Assembly: GCF_025371035.1 (NCBI RefSeq)
Contig: NZ_JANZXB010000006.1
Location: 166,252-230,251 of the forward strand
Length of the DNA: 64,000 bases
Direction of reading: 5' to 3'
Source: Sphingomonas sp. LC-1
GTDB lineage: Bacteria; Pseudomonadota; Alphaproteobacteria; Sphingomonadales; Sphingomonadaceae
The notes under the pieces were generated by a model that was not told the origin of the DNA, did no database searches, and was given only the letters and a program-made list of their open reading frames with translations. Positions 43,374-52,231 of the stretch are shown here, piece by piece. Position 1 is the first letter of the stretch. Each line of letters opens with the position of its first letter. Made by a program: the position numbers and the translations under genes.

Positions 43374-43745
43374 TTTATTCGGAGCGAGCCCCATGAGCGG
43401 GACTCGAACCCGCCAAACAAACTCTCCGTCGAGGCTTGCCCCCCGCCGACCGTGTCAGGGACCCTGGCTAGGATAGCCGGACGCCGCTCAGTCTAGCAAC
43501 AGTACGCTGCCCTTCTGGAAACTCGGGCCGTGCCCATCGCATCGCCAAAGCAATCGCCGCGTCGCTCACACGTTAAACGGGAGTGGTTTTGCTTCCCCGT
43601 CCATCGCCGCTTAACATGCCGATCAATCCTTCGGCTCTACCGGCTCTTTCACTTCGCAAAATGAGCGCGGCGTCATCCCGCGATGATCAGGAAAAGGGGG
43701 CCGCCCTAATATAGCGATAGACGGCGCTATGCCGACTGCGCAGCT
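43374..43745. other. Intergenic region with a tRNA T-arm-like segment
   Basis: No gene is supported in these 372 bases. On the minus strand GGCGGGTTCGAGTCCCGC (43412-43395) is a perfect tRNA-type T-arm (GCGGG stem, TTCGAGT loop). No matching acceptor, D or anticodon stems form a cloverleaf and no CCA follows. It may be a pseudo-tRNA or an old attachment site. Confidence 0.4.
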
Positions 43746-44828
43746 TTATGGCTTCATGAGCCCGGCCGCCCTCAGTGCGCCATTGATCGTGGTCGTCGGG
43801 TCAAAGCGCATCGACCGTACGGATGCCTGTTTCTGCGGTACGGCCGCGACAGTGTCTACCGGCCGGGCCGGCGCTGCCGCGGGCACGATGCCCCATGCCG
43901 CAGCAATCCGGTAAGTGGAGGAAAGGCCTACAGGGAGCATATGTGGCCCCGGCACGCCACAGGCCTCATCGCCATCGGTAGCCAGTGGCGTCCCATGTCC
44001 CATGCCCGTGACCATATACTCTTCAATCACCACACGTCCGTCCTGGTTATGCCAGGTGCGGCGGCTGTGGCTATCGATCCGCTCAGTTATGTCTGGCTCG
44101 CCGACGCCGTGGATTCCCCGCCACTGGTCGACGATCAGCCCGGCGTTGACCGCGTCAACCGTGGGGTCTGCCGTGCCATGCCAGATCGAGACTGTTGGCC
44201 AGGGCCCGCCATGCGCGGCTGCCTTGCGCACCCGATCACTCAGGGTAGCGCGGTCGTGGCCGCGACCGCGCATGCGTTCGAGTGCTTCCGGCACGCTGTG
44301 AGCAGTGTCGAATGGCAGCCCCGCGATAATCGCGCCACCGGCAAAAAGCTCGGGATGACACGCCAGCATTGCGGACGTCATCGCGCCGCCCGCGGACAGG
44401 CCGGTGACGAAGACCCGTGCCGGATCGAGTTCATAGCGCCCAACCGCCGCGATAATCATCTCACGGATCGATCCGACCTCCCCGCTACCTCGCCGCGTAT
44501 CTTCGGGCACGAACCAGTTGAAACAGAGGTTGGGGTTATTGGCGCGCTGCTGCTCGGGAAACAGGAGCGCGAAACCGAACCTGTCCGCTAGCGTCGACCA
44601 GCCTGCGCCATGATCGTACGAGCCTGCGGTCTGCGTGCATCCGTGCAGCACGACGACGAGCGGCGCATGGGTGGGCAAACCGTGCGGAATGTGCAGATAC
44701 CCCCGCAGAGCACCGGGATTCTGACCAAAATCATCGATCGGCGTGAGAGGGGCGGCTTGCTGAGCCGTCAGGTTCGCGGAGGCGGCAAGGTCGCGAAGAT
44801 GGGCGATGGTGTCGGAAATTGAGCGCAT
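43746..44828 (-). CDS. PHB depolymerase family esterase
   Basis: The 360-residue alpha/beta hydrolase belongs to the Esterase_PHB/feruloyl-esterase-like family. It shows APLVVVLHGCTQTAGSYD (oxyanion region), the nucleophile elbow VTGLSAGGAMTSAML, a catalytic Asp in IWHGTADPTVDAVN and a catalytic His in VTGMGHGTPLATDG. No signal peptide is visible, unlike secreted PHB depolymerases, so an intracellular esterase is possible. A C-terminal tail of about 60 residues follows the catalytic domain. The gene stands alone. Confidence 0.85.
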   Translation of the reverse strand: MRSISDTIAHLRDLAASANLTAQQAAPLTPIDDFGQNPGALRGYLHIPHGLPTHAPLVVVLHGCTQTAGSYDHGAGWSTLADRFGFALLFPEQQRANNPNLCFNWFVPEDTRRGSGEVGSIREMIIAAVGRYELDPARVFVTGLSAGGAMTSAMLACHPELFAGGAIIAGLPFDTAHSVPEALERMRGRGHDRATLSDRVRKAAAHGGPWPTVSIWHGTADPTVDAVNAGLIVDQWRGIHGVGEPDITERIDSHSRRTWHNQDGRVVIEEYMVTGMGHGTPLATDGDEACGVPGPHMLPVGLSSTYRIAAAWGIVPAAAPARPVDTVAAVPQKQASVRSMRFDPTTTINGALRAAGLMKP

Positions 44829-45008
44829 AGCGGTGCCCCTTTTCGGCAGAGGGGAGCAATGGATAGGCTATGCCTGCCGCACACATCCTATTGTGCATTG
44901 CAGCATAATTGGTGTTCCAGGGCTCGCGGCGCAAGGCATTCTGAATTCGGGCCTTGGTCGCCCATTAAATAGAGCCATCAGCATCGACCCTGAGCCGATG
45001 GCTCCAAG

Positions 45009-45410
45009 TTAAAGGTCTCTGCGGAAAAACAGCTCCGGCTCGTCTAGCGGCAGTAGCCCATCAATCCGCCCAGCGGCGGTCCAACCGGTCCCATTGATGA
45101 GCGACAACGCCGCCGTATTAGCGCCCCCGGTAGATATATAAATTCGTCCGCTTAGCGCTGTCCCGAGGGCTTGGGTTAATGCTTGGGCAACCCCCCTGCG
45201 TCGGTAATTATCATCTACGACCAGCTTGTTGACATAGTCCTTGCCGATGCATCCACCGTGTTGCCAAGCGAGGTATCCGACGACGGTAGCGTCCACCTCC
45301 GCCACCAGCATTCGCCTTTCGACAATCTCATTAACGCGATCGCCCAAAAGACGGTCGAATTCCATCAATCGCGGCAGGTCACGCGGCTCCCCGCGCCGGA
45401 TGGCGACCAT
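45009..45410 (-). CDS. GNAT family N-acetyltransferase
   Basis: The 133-residue protein shows the GNAT fold: VAIRRGEPRDLPRLMEFD, a central strand VVGYLAWQ, and the acetyl-CoA loop NKLVVDDNYRRRGVAQALTQ, with a C-terminal AALSLINGTGWTAAGRID. The start at 45410 has GAGGGG seven bases upstream; an ATG five codons earlier has no such box. Substrate unknown; it could acetylate a small amine or antibiotic. Confidence 0.85.
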   Translation of the reverse strand: MVAIRRGEPRDLPRLMEFDRLLGDRVNEIVERRMLVAEVDATVVGYLAWQHGGCIGKDYVNKLVVDDNYRRRGVAQALTQALGTALSGRIYISTGGANTAALSLINGTGWTAAGRIDGLLPLDEPELFFRRDL

Positions 45411-45505
45411 ATGCAAGCCCCTCATATCGTTAGTCTAATTACGGCACACCGACTGAAACGTTGCAAGCGTGGCGATCGACTAACTGATACGGTTCCGGTG
45501 GAAAT

Positions 45506-47590
45506 TTAGTCGTTTGTCGCCATCATCTCATTCACCTTGCTGGTCAGCGCATCGAGCGTGAACGGCTTGGTCAAAAGCTCCATGCCTGGCTCGAGATGTC
45601 CATTCCCCACCGCCGCATTCTCTGCATAGCCCGTGATGAATAAGACCTTCAGGCCGGGGCGCAACGATCGCCCGGCGTCAGCCACCTGTCGTCCGTTCAT
45701 GCCGTTGGGCAACCCGACATCCGTAATGAGTAGATCGATACGCGCACCGGATTGCAGCACTTTCAGCCCCGCCGCACCATCTGCTGCGCCAATGACGGTA
45801 TAGCCCACCTCGTCCAGCACCTCGTCGACCAGATGCCGGATGGTCGCTTCATCGTCGACGATAAGGATCGTGCCGCTGCCGTGATCCGGCAATGCTGCCA
45901 CCATCTCTTCCACGTCGTCTTCGGCATCGCCCACATAGCGGGGCAGATAGATGCAGATGGTCGTCCCCATACCGAGCTCGGAATATATACGGACCTGCCC
46001 ACCTGACTGCCTGGCAAACCCGTAGATCATCGACAGACCCAAGCCCGTCCCGTGCCCCAGGGGCTTGGTCGTGAAGAATGGCTCAAACGCACGATCGATC
46101 GTATGCTGATCCATGCCAGTCCCGGTATCCGTGACGCAGATAGATAGGTACTGCCCTGGGGGAAGATCGCGTTCCCTGCCGCTCCGATCATCGAGCCACT
46201 TGTTGGCCGTCTCGATCGTCAGCCTTCCCCCTTCAGGCATAGCGTCGCGGGCATTGATGCACAGGTTGAGCAACGCGTTTTCGAGTTGCCCAGCATCGAT
46301 GCAAGCTGGCCACAAGCCCCCGGCGCCAACCACTTCCAGGCTGGTTTCCGGCCCCATCGTCCGGCGGAGCATGTCTTCTAGGCCGCTAATCAACCGATTG
46401 ACGTCGGTGGGGCGCGGATCAAGGGTTTGGCGGCGGGAGAACGCCAGCAGGCGCTGGGTCAGCGAGGCGGCGCGACGGCCCGCGCCTTGGGCCGCAAGAA
46501 TGAAGCGGTCCAGATCCTCCAATCGCCCCCGTGCGACGCGGTGCTGGAGGAGTTCGAGGTTGCCCATCATGCCGGTGAGCAGATTGTTGAAGTCGTGGGC
46601 CAAGCCACCCGTAAGCTGGCCCACCGCCTCCATCTTTTGCGCCTGGCGCAACGCCTCTTCGGTTCGGTGCTGCTCGGTCAGATCGCGACCGATGATGTAG
46701 AACAGGTCCGAACCTACGTCCGGTACCGCCGTCCACATGATCGTGCGAGCGCTGCCGTCGCTCGCCAGCACATGATCGACGAAGCCGGTGACCATCTCCC
46801 CCGCCGCCAGCTGCGCGACAACATCGGCAGTTTCGGCATAATCGGTCGGGTCAATGAATTCGACAAAGGGCCGTGAGAGCAATTCGGCTTCTACCCAGCC
46901 CAGCAGCCGCGTCCAGGCCGGGTTCACCTGAACCAAGTAGCCATCCAATCGGGCGGTTGCCATCAAGTCGTTGGTCAGCTGCCAAACCCGGTCCCGTTCT
47001 GCGGTGCGTTCCTCCACCCGCTGTTCGAGGATCAGGTTCGCGGCCTTCAGCTGTGCTTGGCTTTTTTCCAGCGCGGCATCTGCCAGCACGCGTGCGGTCG
47101 TCTCGTTGGTGAAGATGAAAAGGCCTGCAATCCCACCCTCTGCGTCTAGGACACGCGAATAGGAGAAGGTGAACCACGTATCGGCAGCGCCGCGATCCGT
47201 GTCGAGCTTCCATGGCAGATCGTTGAAGCGCTGGCTTCGTCCAGCAAAGGCTTCGTCAATGATGGGCTTGGCCTGTTCCCAAGCGTCAGACCAAACGTCC
47301 TTGAACGGGGTGCCCATTGCCCAGTCGCGGCGAGGCCCCAGCAGCGGGATGTAGGTATCGTTGAAGAAGAACGTCAGATCGTCCCGCCCCCATGCGAGGA
47401 TCATCGATTCCGGGGAATTGAGCAGGAGGCTCAATGCAACCTTCAGTCCCTCGGGCCACGTCTCCGGCTCACCGAGGGGATGTCCGGTCCAATCCCGTTC
47501 AAGGATCAGCCGGGCAGCTTCACCGCCACCGGATAGGAAGCCTAACGAGCGAGTGAGTTGCGGTGTATCGACTTGGTCGTGACGGGACAT
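45506..47590 (-). CDS. PAS-domain hybrid histidine kinase
   Basis: The 694-residue protein has no membrane segment. A PAS-like domain (about residues 45-170, with LTFFFNDTYIPLLGPRRDW) is followed by a short coiled coil and a second PAS domain (about 195-310, DGYLVQVNPAWTRLLGW). HisKA with His332 in GGLAHDFNNLLTGMMG, HATPase_c (NALLNLCINARDAM, GTGLGLSMIYGFA) and a C-terminal receiver with Asp624 in ITDVGLPNGMNGRQV complete it. This layout is like that of light- or redox-sensing hybrid kinases, but the first PAS lacks the NCRFL flavin motif. No response regulator gene is adjacent. Confidence 0.88.
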   Translation of the reverse strand: MSRHDQVDTPQLTRSLGFLSGGGEAARLILERDWTGHPLGEPETWPEGLKVALSLLLNSPESMILAWGRDDLTFFFNDTYIPLLGPRRDWAMGTPFKDVWSDAWEQAKPIIDEAFAGRSQRFNDLPWKLDTDRGAADTWFTFSYSRVLDAEGGIAGLFIFTNETTARVLADAALEKSQAQLKAANLILEQRVEERTAERDRVWQLTNDLMATARLDGYLVQVNPAWTRLLGWVEAELLSRPFVEFIDPTDYAETADVVAQLAAGEMVTGFVDHVLASDGSARTIMWTAVPDVGSDLFYIIGRDLTEQHRTEEALRQAQKMEAVGQLTGGLAHDFNNLLTGMMGNLELLQHRVARGRLEDLDRFILAAQGAGRRAASLTQRLLAFSRRQTLDPRPTDVNRLISGLEDMLRRTMGPETSLEVVGAGGLWPACIDAGQLENALLNLCINARDAMPEGGRLTIETANKWLDDRSGRERDLPPGQYLSICVTDTGTGMDQHTIDRAFEPFFTTKPLGHGTGLGLSMIYGFARQSGGQVRIYSELGMGTTICIYLPRYVGDAEDDVEEMVAALPDHGSGTILIVDDEATIRHLVDEVLDEVGYTVIGAADGAAGLKVLQSGARIDLLITDVGLPNGMNGRQVADAGRSLRPGLKVLFITGYAENAAVGNGHLEPGMELLTKPFTLDALTSKVNEMMATND

Positions 47591-47687
47591 ATGAGGCTGA
47601 ATGCCCCAAGCGTCTCTGCGTTCAATTTCGTCAGATCAAGTTTATGATAACGCTGTAAATTGCCTACGCTTGGTCGCGGCTGCCGGA

Positions 47688-47936
47688 TCAGGTAGTTTCA
47701 GGTTTCGCCAAGCGGACACCGACGCCGCCGGACGTCGTATCCCCGTCAGCCAAGAACTGCACGCCAGCAGCTTCGAGAACGCCCTGCATAGCCGCCAAGT
47801 TATTCGCGATCGGAGTGGACCGCTTTGCCTCGAAGTTTCGAACCGTTGACGGCCCTAGGTTCGCGGCTGCCGCCAACTCTTCCTGAGACACACCGACAAG
47901 CGCCCTTCCAGCGCGACACGTTTCAGGGGTCAACAT
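47688..47936 (-). CDS. XRE family transcriptional regulator
   Basis: The 82-residue protein is a single helix-turn-helix domain: [20 protein letters not shown] then [22 protein letters not shown]-terminal tail matches the typical end of this regulator type ([14 protein letters not shown]). It likely represses itself and the divergent operon that starts at 48100. The shared region holds repeated TTTTCGTT elements that suit its operators. Confidence 0.85.
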   Translation of the reverse strand: MLTPETCRAGRALVGVSQEELAAAANLGPSTVRNFEAKRSTPIANNLAAMQGVLEAAGVQFLADGDTTSGGVGVRLAKPETT

Positions 47937-47954
47937 ATTCGCGGATTACCAGAA

Positions 47955-48025
47955 TAACGAAAAATACGCAAGACAACGGTTTTCGTTTGACCATCACGAT
48001 AAGCCGTGTATAACGGTTTTCGTTA
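47955..48025. promoter_or_regulatory. Divergent promoter and repeated operator elements
   Basis: AACGGTTTTCGTT occurs twice (47975-47987 and 48012-48024), 37 bases apart. TAACGAAAA (47955-47963) is the inverse of TTTTCGTTA (48017-48025). GTATAAC at 48008 may be a -10 element overlapping the right-hand operator. The sites lie between the XRE gene and the operon at 48100. Confidence 0.6.
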
Positions 48026-48099
48026 CTCGACGAGCCGAGCGGAGGATTAGGCCCCTCCACCCGGCTCTGACCACAACCGATCTATGAAGGAGATCGACT

Positions 48100-48474
48100 A
48101 TGGCTACTGCCGCGCATAGCATCCTTGCGCCTGCCGTCCAGACGGCGGATTGCATCAACGCCCCTACCCCTGCGAATGACACCGCTCCCTGCTGGACGAC
48201 CGACCGGCGCGCCCGTGCGATCCTGGCGACTGTCGCTGCGCATCCGCCTCATGGCGAATGGCACCGCCCGCGCTTCGGCAACACCGTCGACGAATATTGG
48301 ACCTATGTTGGCTATCGCTTCGACTGCCTGACGGCGATCCGGGACGCGTACGGCCAGAAGGCGCTGGAGCATTATCACGCCACCGGCAACTTCGCGGTGT
48401 TCAGCGCCTATTGCGATGCCCCCAACGTCAACGATGCGATCGAAGCGGCTCGCGAAGCCGGGCGGGAGGGCTGA
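48100..48474 (+). CDS. Unknown protein, first gene of an XRE-controlled operon
   Basis: The 124-residue protein has a disordered start and a folded part with RRARAILATVAAHPPHGEWH, DEYWTYVGYRFDCLTAIRDA and YGQKALEHYHATGNFAVFSA. It is not recognised. AAGGAGAT lies seven bases before the ATG, giving strong initiation. Six more genes follow in the same direction with gaps of only a few bases, so this is the head of an operon. Confidence 0.7.
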   Translation: MATAAHSILAPAVQTADCINAPTPANDTAPCWTTDRRARAILATVAAHPPHGEWHRPRFGNTVDEYWTYVGYRFDCLTAIRDAYGQKALEHYHATGNFAVFSAYCDAPNVNDAIEAAREAGREG

Positions 48475-48477
48475 ACG

Positions 48478-49047
48478 ATGGCCAGCTATGCAATCGCGGC
48501 AACCGTGACCGACCCCGTCACGGCCATTGCCGACATGTCGCTCGCGATCGAGCGCGTCATCGTCACAATGGACAATGCCAACAGCGAGCTCATGGAGCAG
48601 GTGGTCGGGCGGCTGAATGACCCGGCGTCGCCCATGCATCATGCCGCCTTTGGCGCGTGGTGCACGCACCAGATCGCCTCCGAGAAGCTGGTCGAGATCA
48701 GCACGGTACTGGACGAGGTGGAAGACAGGCTGTCGACCCCGCCGGACAAATCGCAGGCACAGGAAGCCGAGCATGCCGAATGGCATCGCGCGCACGCGGC
48801 CTGGACCGAGGCACACGCAACCGTTCGGCGATACAATGCGACGCCGGGCGGCGTTCCGGACGATGTGATGGACGCCGCCGTTCGGATCGAACGCGAAACC
48901 GTCTATCAACTTGCTGCCGCGCCTGCGCCGAACCGTGCCGCCGTTGGCATCAAGATCAACGCCTTGCTCGACTATCTCGAAAACTGCGCGATTGACGAGG
49001 CGGCGCTGCGCACGATCGCGGCCGACGCACTGCGGGCGGAGGGCTGA
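48478..49047 (+). CDS. Unknown helical protein
   Basis: The 189-residue protein is almost wholly helical: DMSLAIERVIVTMDNANSEL, HQIASEKLVEISTVLDEVED and AEWHRAHAAWTEAHATVRRY, with a coiled-coil tendency. It contains one Cys in each half. It follows the previous gene by three bases. No family recognised; structural or adaptor role possible. Confidence 0.65.
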   Translation: MASYAIAATVTDPVTAIADMSLAIERVIVTMDNANSELMEQVVGRLNDPASPMHHAAFGAWCTHQIASEKLVEISTVLDEVEDRLSTPPDKSQAQEAEHAEWHRAHAAWTEAHATVRRYNATPGGVPDDVMDAAVRIERETVYQLAAAPAPNRAAVGIKINALLDYLENCAIDEAALRTIAADALRAEG

Positions 49048-49050
49048 ACC

Positions 49051-49677
49051 ATGACTACCGAAACCACCCGTCGCGCCCTGTTCGGGGGCGCTGGCCTCGT
49101 CGCGCTTGCCGCTGCCGTGCCGGCAGTCGCATCGACAATGTCCGCCAGTTCGAGCGTCAGCCCTGCCCTGGCCAGGCTGATCGCGGTTAGCGCGGAAGCC
49201 TGGCAGGTGTCGGAGGACCACGACAATTTGATCCTGAAACCCGCTGATAAGGCGGCAAAGGCGCTTGCATCCCAGATCCCGCATGTCGCGGTCGACATTG
49301 ATGGTGATCCTTACTGGACCACTGCGAACCCGGGGGCGGTCAACGTCGCCCGTGGACTCGTCGAACGTGATCCGGCGCGCAACCATCCCAATAGCCCCGG
49401 ACTGCGCCGTCTGGTTGCGGCCGACCTTCAACGGCAGCGTCTCCGCACCCGTATCCATCGCGACACGGGCCTGACTGCTGCGGTCGATCGCAGCAACGCC
49501 CTGAACGACGCCTATGCCAATGCCGAGTCGGCCGTTGCGACGCACCCGGTCAGCACCGTCACCGACCTGCACGCGAAGCTGGCGTTCATGATCAAGAACG
49601 ACATGGGCGATGGCCGTGATTGGCTGGAAGAGATTGCAGACGACGTGGCCCGCATCGCGAACGTGGAGGGCCGCTGA
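49051..49677 (+). CDS. Unknown protein with a twin-arginine-like signal
   Basis: The 208-residue protein starts TTRRALFGGAGLVALAAAVP, a twin-arginine-type leader (RRxLF) followed by a hydrophobic stretch and an Ala-rich cleavage region. The remaining helical domain (ALARLIAVSAEAWQVSEDHD, AADLQRQRLRTRIHRDTGLT) has no catalytic motif I can see. It is odd to find an apparently exported protein in the middle of an operon of cytosolic-looking proteins. The gene follows its neighbour by three bases. Confidence 0.65.
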   Translation: MTTETTRRALFGGAGLVALAAAVPAVASTMSASSSVSPALARLIAVSAEAWQVSEDHDNLILKPADKAAKALASQIPHVAVDIDGDPYWTTANPGAVNVARGLVERDPARNHPNSPGLRRLVAADLQRQRLRTRIHRDTGLTAAVDRSNALNDAYANAESAVATHPVSTVTDLHAKLAFMIKNDMGDGRDWLEEIADDVARIANVEGR

Positions 49678-49678
49678 C

Positions 49679-49972
49679 ATGTCGACCACCAGCGAAGCCT
49701 TCTGCGCGCTGCTCGACGCTTCTGAAACCGCCAGCCGCCGCTTTAACCGCCTGCCGTCCGACTTGGAGGAACAAGACCCCATCACGTTTGAGCAGGAGGA
49801 ACAGGCGGTATGTGCAGCATCGCATGACGCAGACCTTGCCGAACCAACGACCTGGGCGGAATTTACCCGTCTGCTGGAACACATGTCGTATTGTGGCGCC
49901 AGCGCCATTGATGACGACAATGCTGCCCGGCTGTTGGCTCATGCGAAGCGCCTCAACGGGGAGGGGCGCTGA
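49679..49972 (+). CDS. Unknown acidic protein (97 aa)
   Basis: The protein is acidic and helical (FCALLDASETASRRFNRLPS, WAEFTRLLEHMSYCGASAID). It is translated from an ATG one base after the previous stop. Not recognised. Confidence 0.6.
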   Translation: MSTTSEAFCALLDASETASRRFNRLPSDLEEQDPITFEQEEQAVCAASHDADLAEPTTWAEFTRLLEHMSYCGASAIDDDNAARLLAHAKRLNGEGR

Positions 49973-49973
49973 C

Positions 49974-50204
49974 ATGGCCACCCTCCCCCACCCCACGTCC
50001 TTCAACCCAACCGCCTGGCTCCACGCCCTCGTTCAGATCGGCGGCGGCTATGCCCTGACGTCCGACCGCAAGCTGTGGCTGGTCATCCAGGAATGCCCAT
50101 CGGATGACCTGACGCCGCTAATGGCACAGATCGTCGGGCATCCTGACCGAGCGGAGGCGGTGCGCCAGACCATCGAGCAGCGGCACTATGGGGAGGCGGC
50201 ATGA
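49974..50204 (+). CDS. Unknown protein (76 aa)
   Basis: The protein reads TAWLHALVQIGGGYALTSDR then KLWLVIQECPSDDLTPLMAQ and ends in HYGEAA. It could be a small alpha/beta domain. The stop overlaps the next start by four bases. Confidence 0.6.
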   Translation: MATLPHPTSFNPTAWLHALVQIGGGYALTSDRKLWLVIQECPSDDLTPLMAQIVGHPDRAEAVRQTIEQRHYGEAA

Positions 50205-50560
50205 TGGGACACGCTGCCGTCACCCCACCGCCCAGCGCCCACCGTGCGATGCCCTGGCGCCGATCGCGCCGCCGTCCCTGGCATCGGCTGGACCGGGTCG
50301 CATCGCCACATGCAGTGTTGGCCACCATCCCTTCCCTGCCCCGTGCTGAATTGGCGCGGATCACCGAACGGCTGATCGACCGCATGAACGAGCTGGACGG
50401 GGATTCCGATGTAGAACTGAACGGTGACGAACTGGACGGCACCGTCGCAGAAGACGACTTCTGCGACCAGAATGCCGACTGGTTAGAGCATCCCGGCTGC
50501 CCGGTCAGCGATCCCGGAGAGGACAACGGCGATCACGAACTGGAGGAACCCCACGAATAA
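50201..50560 (+). CDS. Unknown protein with basic head and acidic tail
   Basis: The 119-residue protein has an arginine-rich first part (AMPWRRSRRRPWHRLDRVA), a short helix (ELARITERLIDRMNELDG) and a strongly acidic tail (ELDGTVAEDDFCDQNAD). Such charge separation suggests nucleic-acid contact with an auto-masking tail, but this is speculation. It overlaps the preceding stop. Confidence 0.55.
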   Translation: MMGHAAVTPPPSAHRAMPWRRSRRRPWHRLDRVASPHAVLATIPSLPRAELARITERLIDRMNELDGDSDVELNGDELDGTVAEDDFCDQNADWLEHPGCPVSDPGEDNGDHELEEPHE

Positions 50561-50594
50561 CATCGCTCTACCGTCGCCGGTCCCGTCCCGGCGC

Positions 50595-51143
50595 ATGGAA
50601 CACAGGCCCGTCGCTCGCGATCGTCGAGCGGCGGGCTCTCCGCGTGTGCATCGGTTCCGCGACAGCCTGGCCCTTTCCGAGAGCTTCGTGGACGCGGATT
50701 GGTGGCTCCCGCTGTACCGGCGCGCCTTCCCGACGATGGTGTCAGCGGTGGCCGTGCGCGAAGATGGATGGGCGCAGCGAGGCGGGATAGACCGGCTGCT
50801 CACGCTCTCCTGCGGGCGGACGTACGCCGTCGACGAGAAGGTGCGGATGCACGACTGGCCCGATGTCTTGCTGGAGCGCTGGTCAGACGAAGCGCGCCGG
50901 GTACCTGGGTGGATCCAGAAGCCGTTGGCAGCCGACTTCATAGGGTACGCCTATGCCCCGGCCGGGATGTGCCTGTTGCTGCCCGTCGTGCCGCTACAGC
51001 GCGCTTGGCGACAGCATGGGCGCAAGTGGATTAGCCTCTACGGGACGCGGTCAGCGCAGAACCCCGGGTATGTGTCCGTCGGGGTCCCGGTGCCGCGCCA
51101 CGTGCTGATGCAGGCGATCGTTGAGGCGATGGTGGTAGGCTAA
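50595..51143 (+). CDS. Possible PD-(D/E)xK nuclease-like protein
   Basis: The 182-residue protein contains GGIDRLLTLSCGRTYAVDEK, with a spacing of D then hydrophobic strand then DEK that resembles a PD-(D/E)xK nuclease active site. LLERWSDEARRVPGWIQKPL and AADFIGYAYAPAGMCLLLPV follow, as in phage-type endonuclease folds of unknown function. It is the last gene of the operon, separated by 34 bases. I regard the fold as plausible, not proven. Confidence 0.5.
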   Translation: MEHRPVARDRRAAGSPRVHRFRDSLALSESFVDADWWLPLYRRAFPTMVSAVAVREDGWAQRGGIDRLLTLSCGRTYAVDEKVRMHDWPDVLLERWSDEARRVPGWIQKPLAADFIGYAYAPAGMCLLLPVVPLQRAWRQHGRKWISLYGTRSAQNPGYVSVGVPVPRHVLMQAIVEAMVVG

Positions 51144-51379
51144 TCTTCACTCATAGGCAGGCCCAGAGTCGAGCCGACTCATATTCGCGACGAATGGAGT
51201 CGGGCACCAATTATGCGGTGTTGAACCGAGATTCCTGGGGGCTTACCAAGGTGGCGGCGGGATGCGCCGGAACACCCTTCTGCCTGAACGCCCAGTGCGT
51301 GACGGCAGCCGTTCAGATGGTTGCCCACAGGATGGTGGCCTATCGACTGATCGGTGTCAGGAAGGCCGGGGCCCGTCAC

Positions 51380-52231
51380 CTATCCCCAGCTATATCCGTA
51401 AGCCTCAAATAGTGGACGATCGTTGATGGGAATCTCGCCTTGATGCCCAAAAGGCAGCCGCAAAAGGCCGAAACCAGCTGCGCTACGCTGTTTCGGGGCT
51501 TTGGCCACGCGAGGATGAAGGGCAAGCGCAGGTTCGGTCGAATAAGCCGATGACTTACTGTCTAAACCTTGGAAGAACGCGCTTGCGGCTATGTCAGCCA
51601 ACTGAAGCCCAGCCAGCCCACTGTGCGGCCGGACGTCACACAAGCCAGCGTGAAGAACGCCAGGTACGACTTCCTTTGCCTTGAGGAACGTCCTGCCGGT
51701 TTCAGCTTGAGCACACAGAGTATCGATATACCCGCGCAAGTGCGTATAATCGTGGCCGCCGCGCTCCGAAAAAATGATGCGCGCAGCCTCTATGCCTCGT
51801 TTTTCGACCTTGGATCGGTTAGCGCACCACTGTGTCACGCGCTCCAACAGGAGGCGCAGACACCAGTTGTAAAACTCGCCGCGGCCGAACGAACTCCCAA
51901 TCCTCTTGTTTTGATAACCCCGCATGTTTGTCTTATGCGAGGCAACGATAAAAATTCGCACGTCCTTGCCAGCAAGCATGCGACACACTCGCGCCTGATT
52001 CGACCGCGATAGCTTGCGATAGTGGATCGGCGATCGGCCCTGCGCCCGTACAGCCTCCCTCATGTCGGCGATCCACGCTGGCGCATCTTGCTCTCGCGCA
52101 TCCCGGATCACCACTGCCGATACAACAAACCACTCGGACGCCGCTTCAAGCTCAGCGGCGGATTTTTGTTTCACACCAGGATCGCCCGCCTCGTCGATGT
52201 ATACGACGTATCGCGGAGTCGGCAGTTTCAT
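51380..52231 (-). CDS. DUF3800 domain protein
   Basis: The 283-residue protein starts RYVVYIDEAGDPGVKQKSAA, the DUF3800 signature (YIDEAG). A second acidic position appears in HSGLAGLQLADIAASAFFQG. DUF3800 proteins have an RNase H-like fold and often sit in mobile or defence regions, but their reaction is not established. The middle contains SERGGHDYTHLRGYIDTLCA. It stands alone on the minus strand between the XRE operon and the PIN module. Confidence 0.8.
   Translation of the reverse strand: MKLPTPRYVVYIDEAGDPGVKQKSAAELEAASEWFVVSAVVIRDAREQDAPAWIADMREAVRAQGRSPIHYRKLSRSNQARVCRMLAGKDVRIFIVASHKTNMRGYQNKRIGSSFGRGEFYNWCLRLLLERVTQWCANRSKVEKRGIEAARIIFSERGGHDYTHLRGYIDTLCAQAETGRTFLKAKEVVPGVLHAGLCDVRPHSGLAGLQLADIAASAFFQGLDSKSSAYSTEPALALHPRVAKAPKQRSAAGFGLLRLPFGHQGEIPINDRPLFEAYGYSWG

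Noticed and set aside
46980-47010. SOS-like GTTC pair inside the PAS kinase gene
   Set aside because: The spacer is eight bases, not seven, and the site is within coding sequence.
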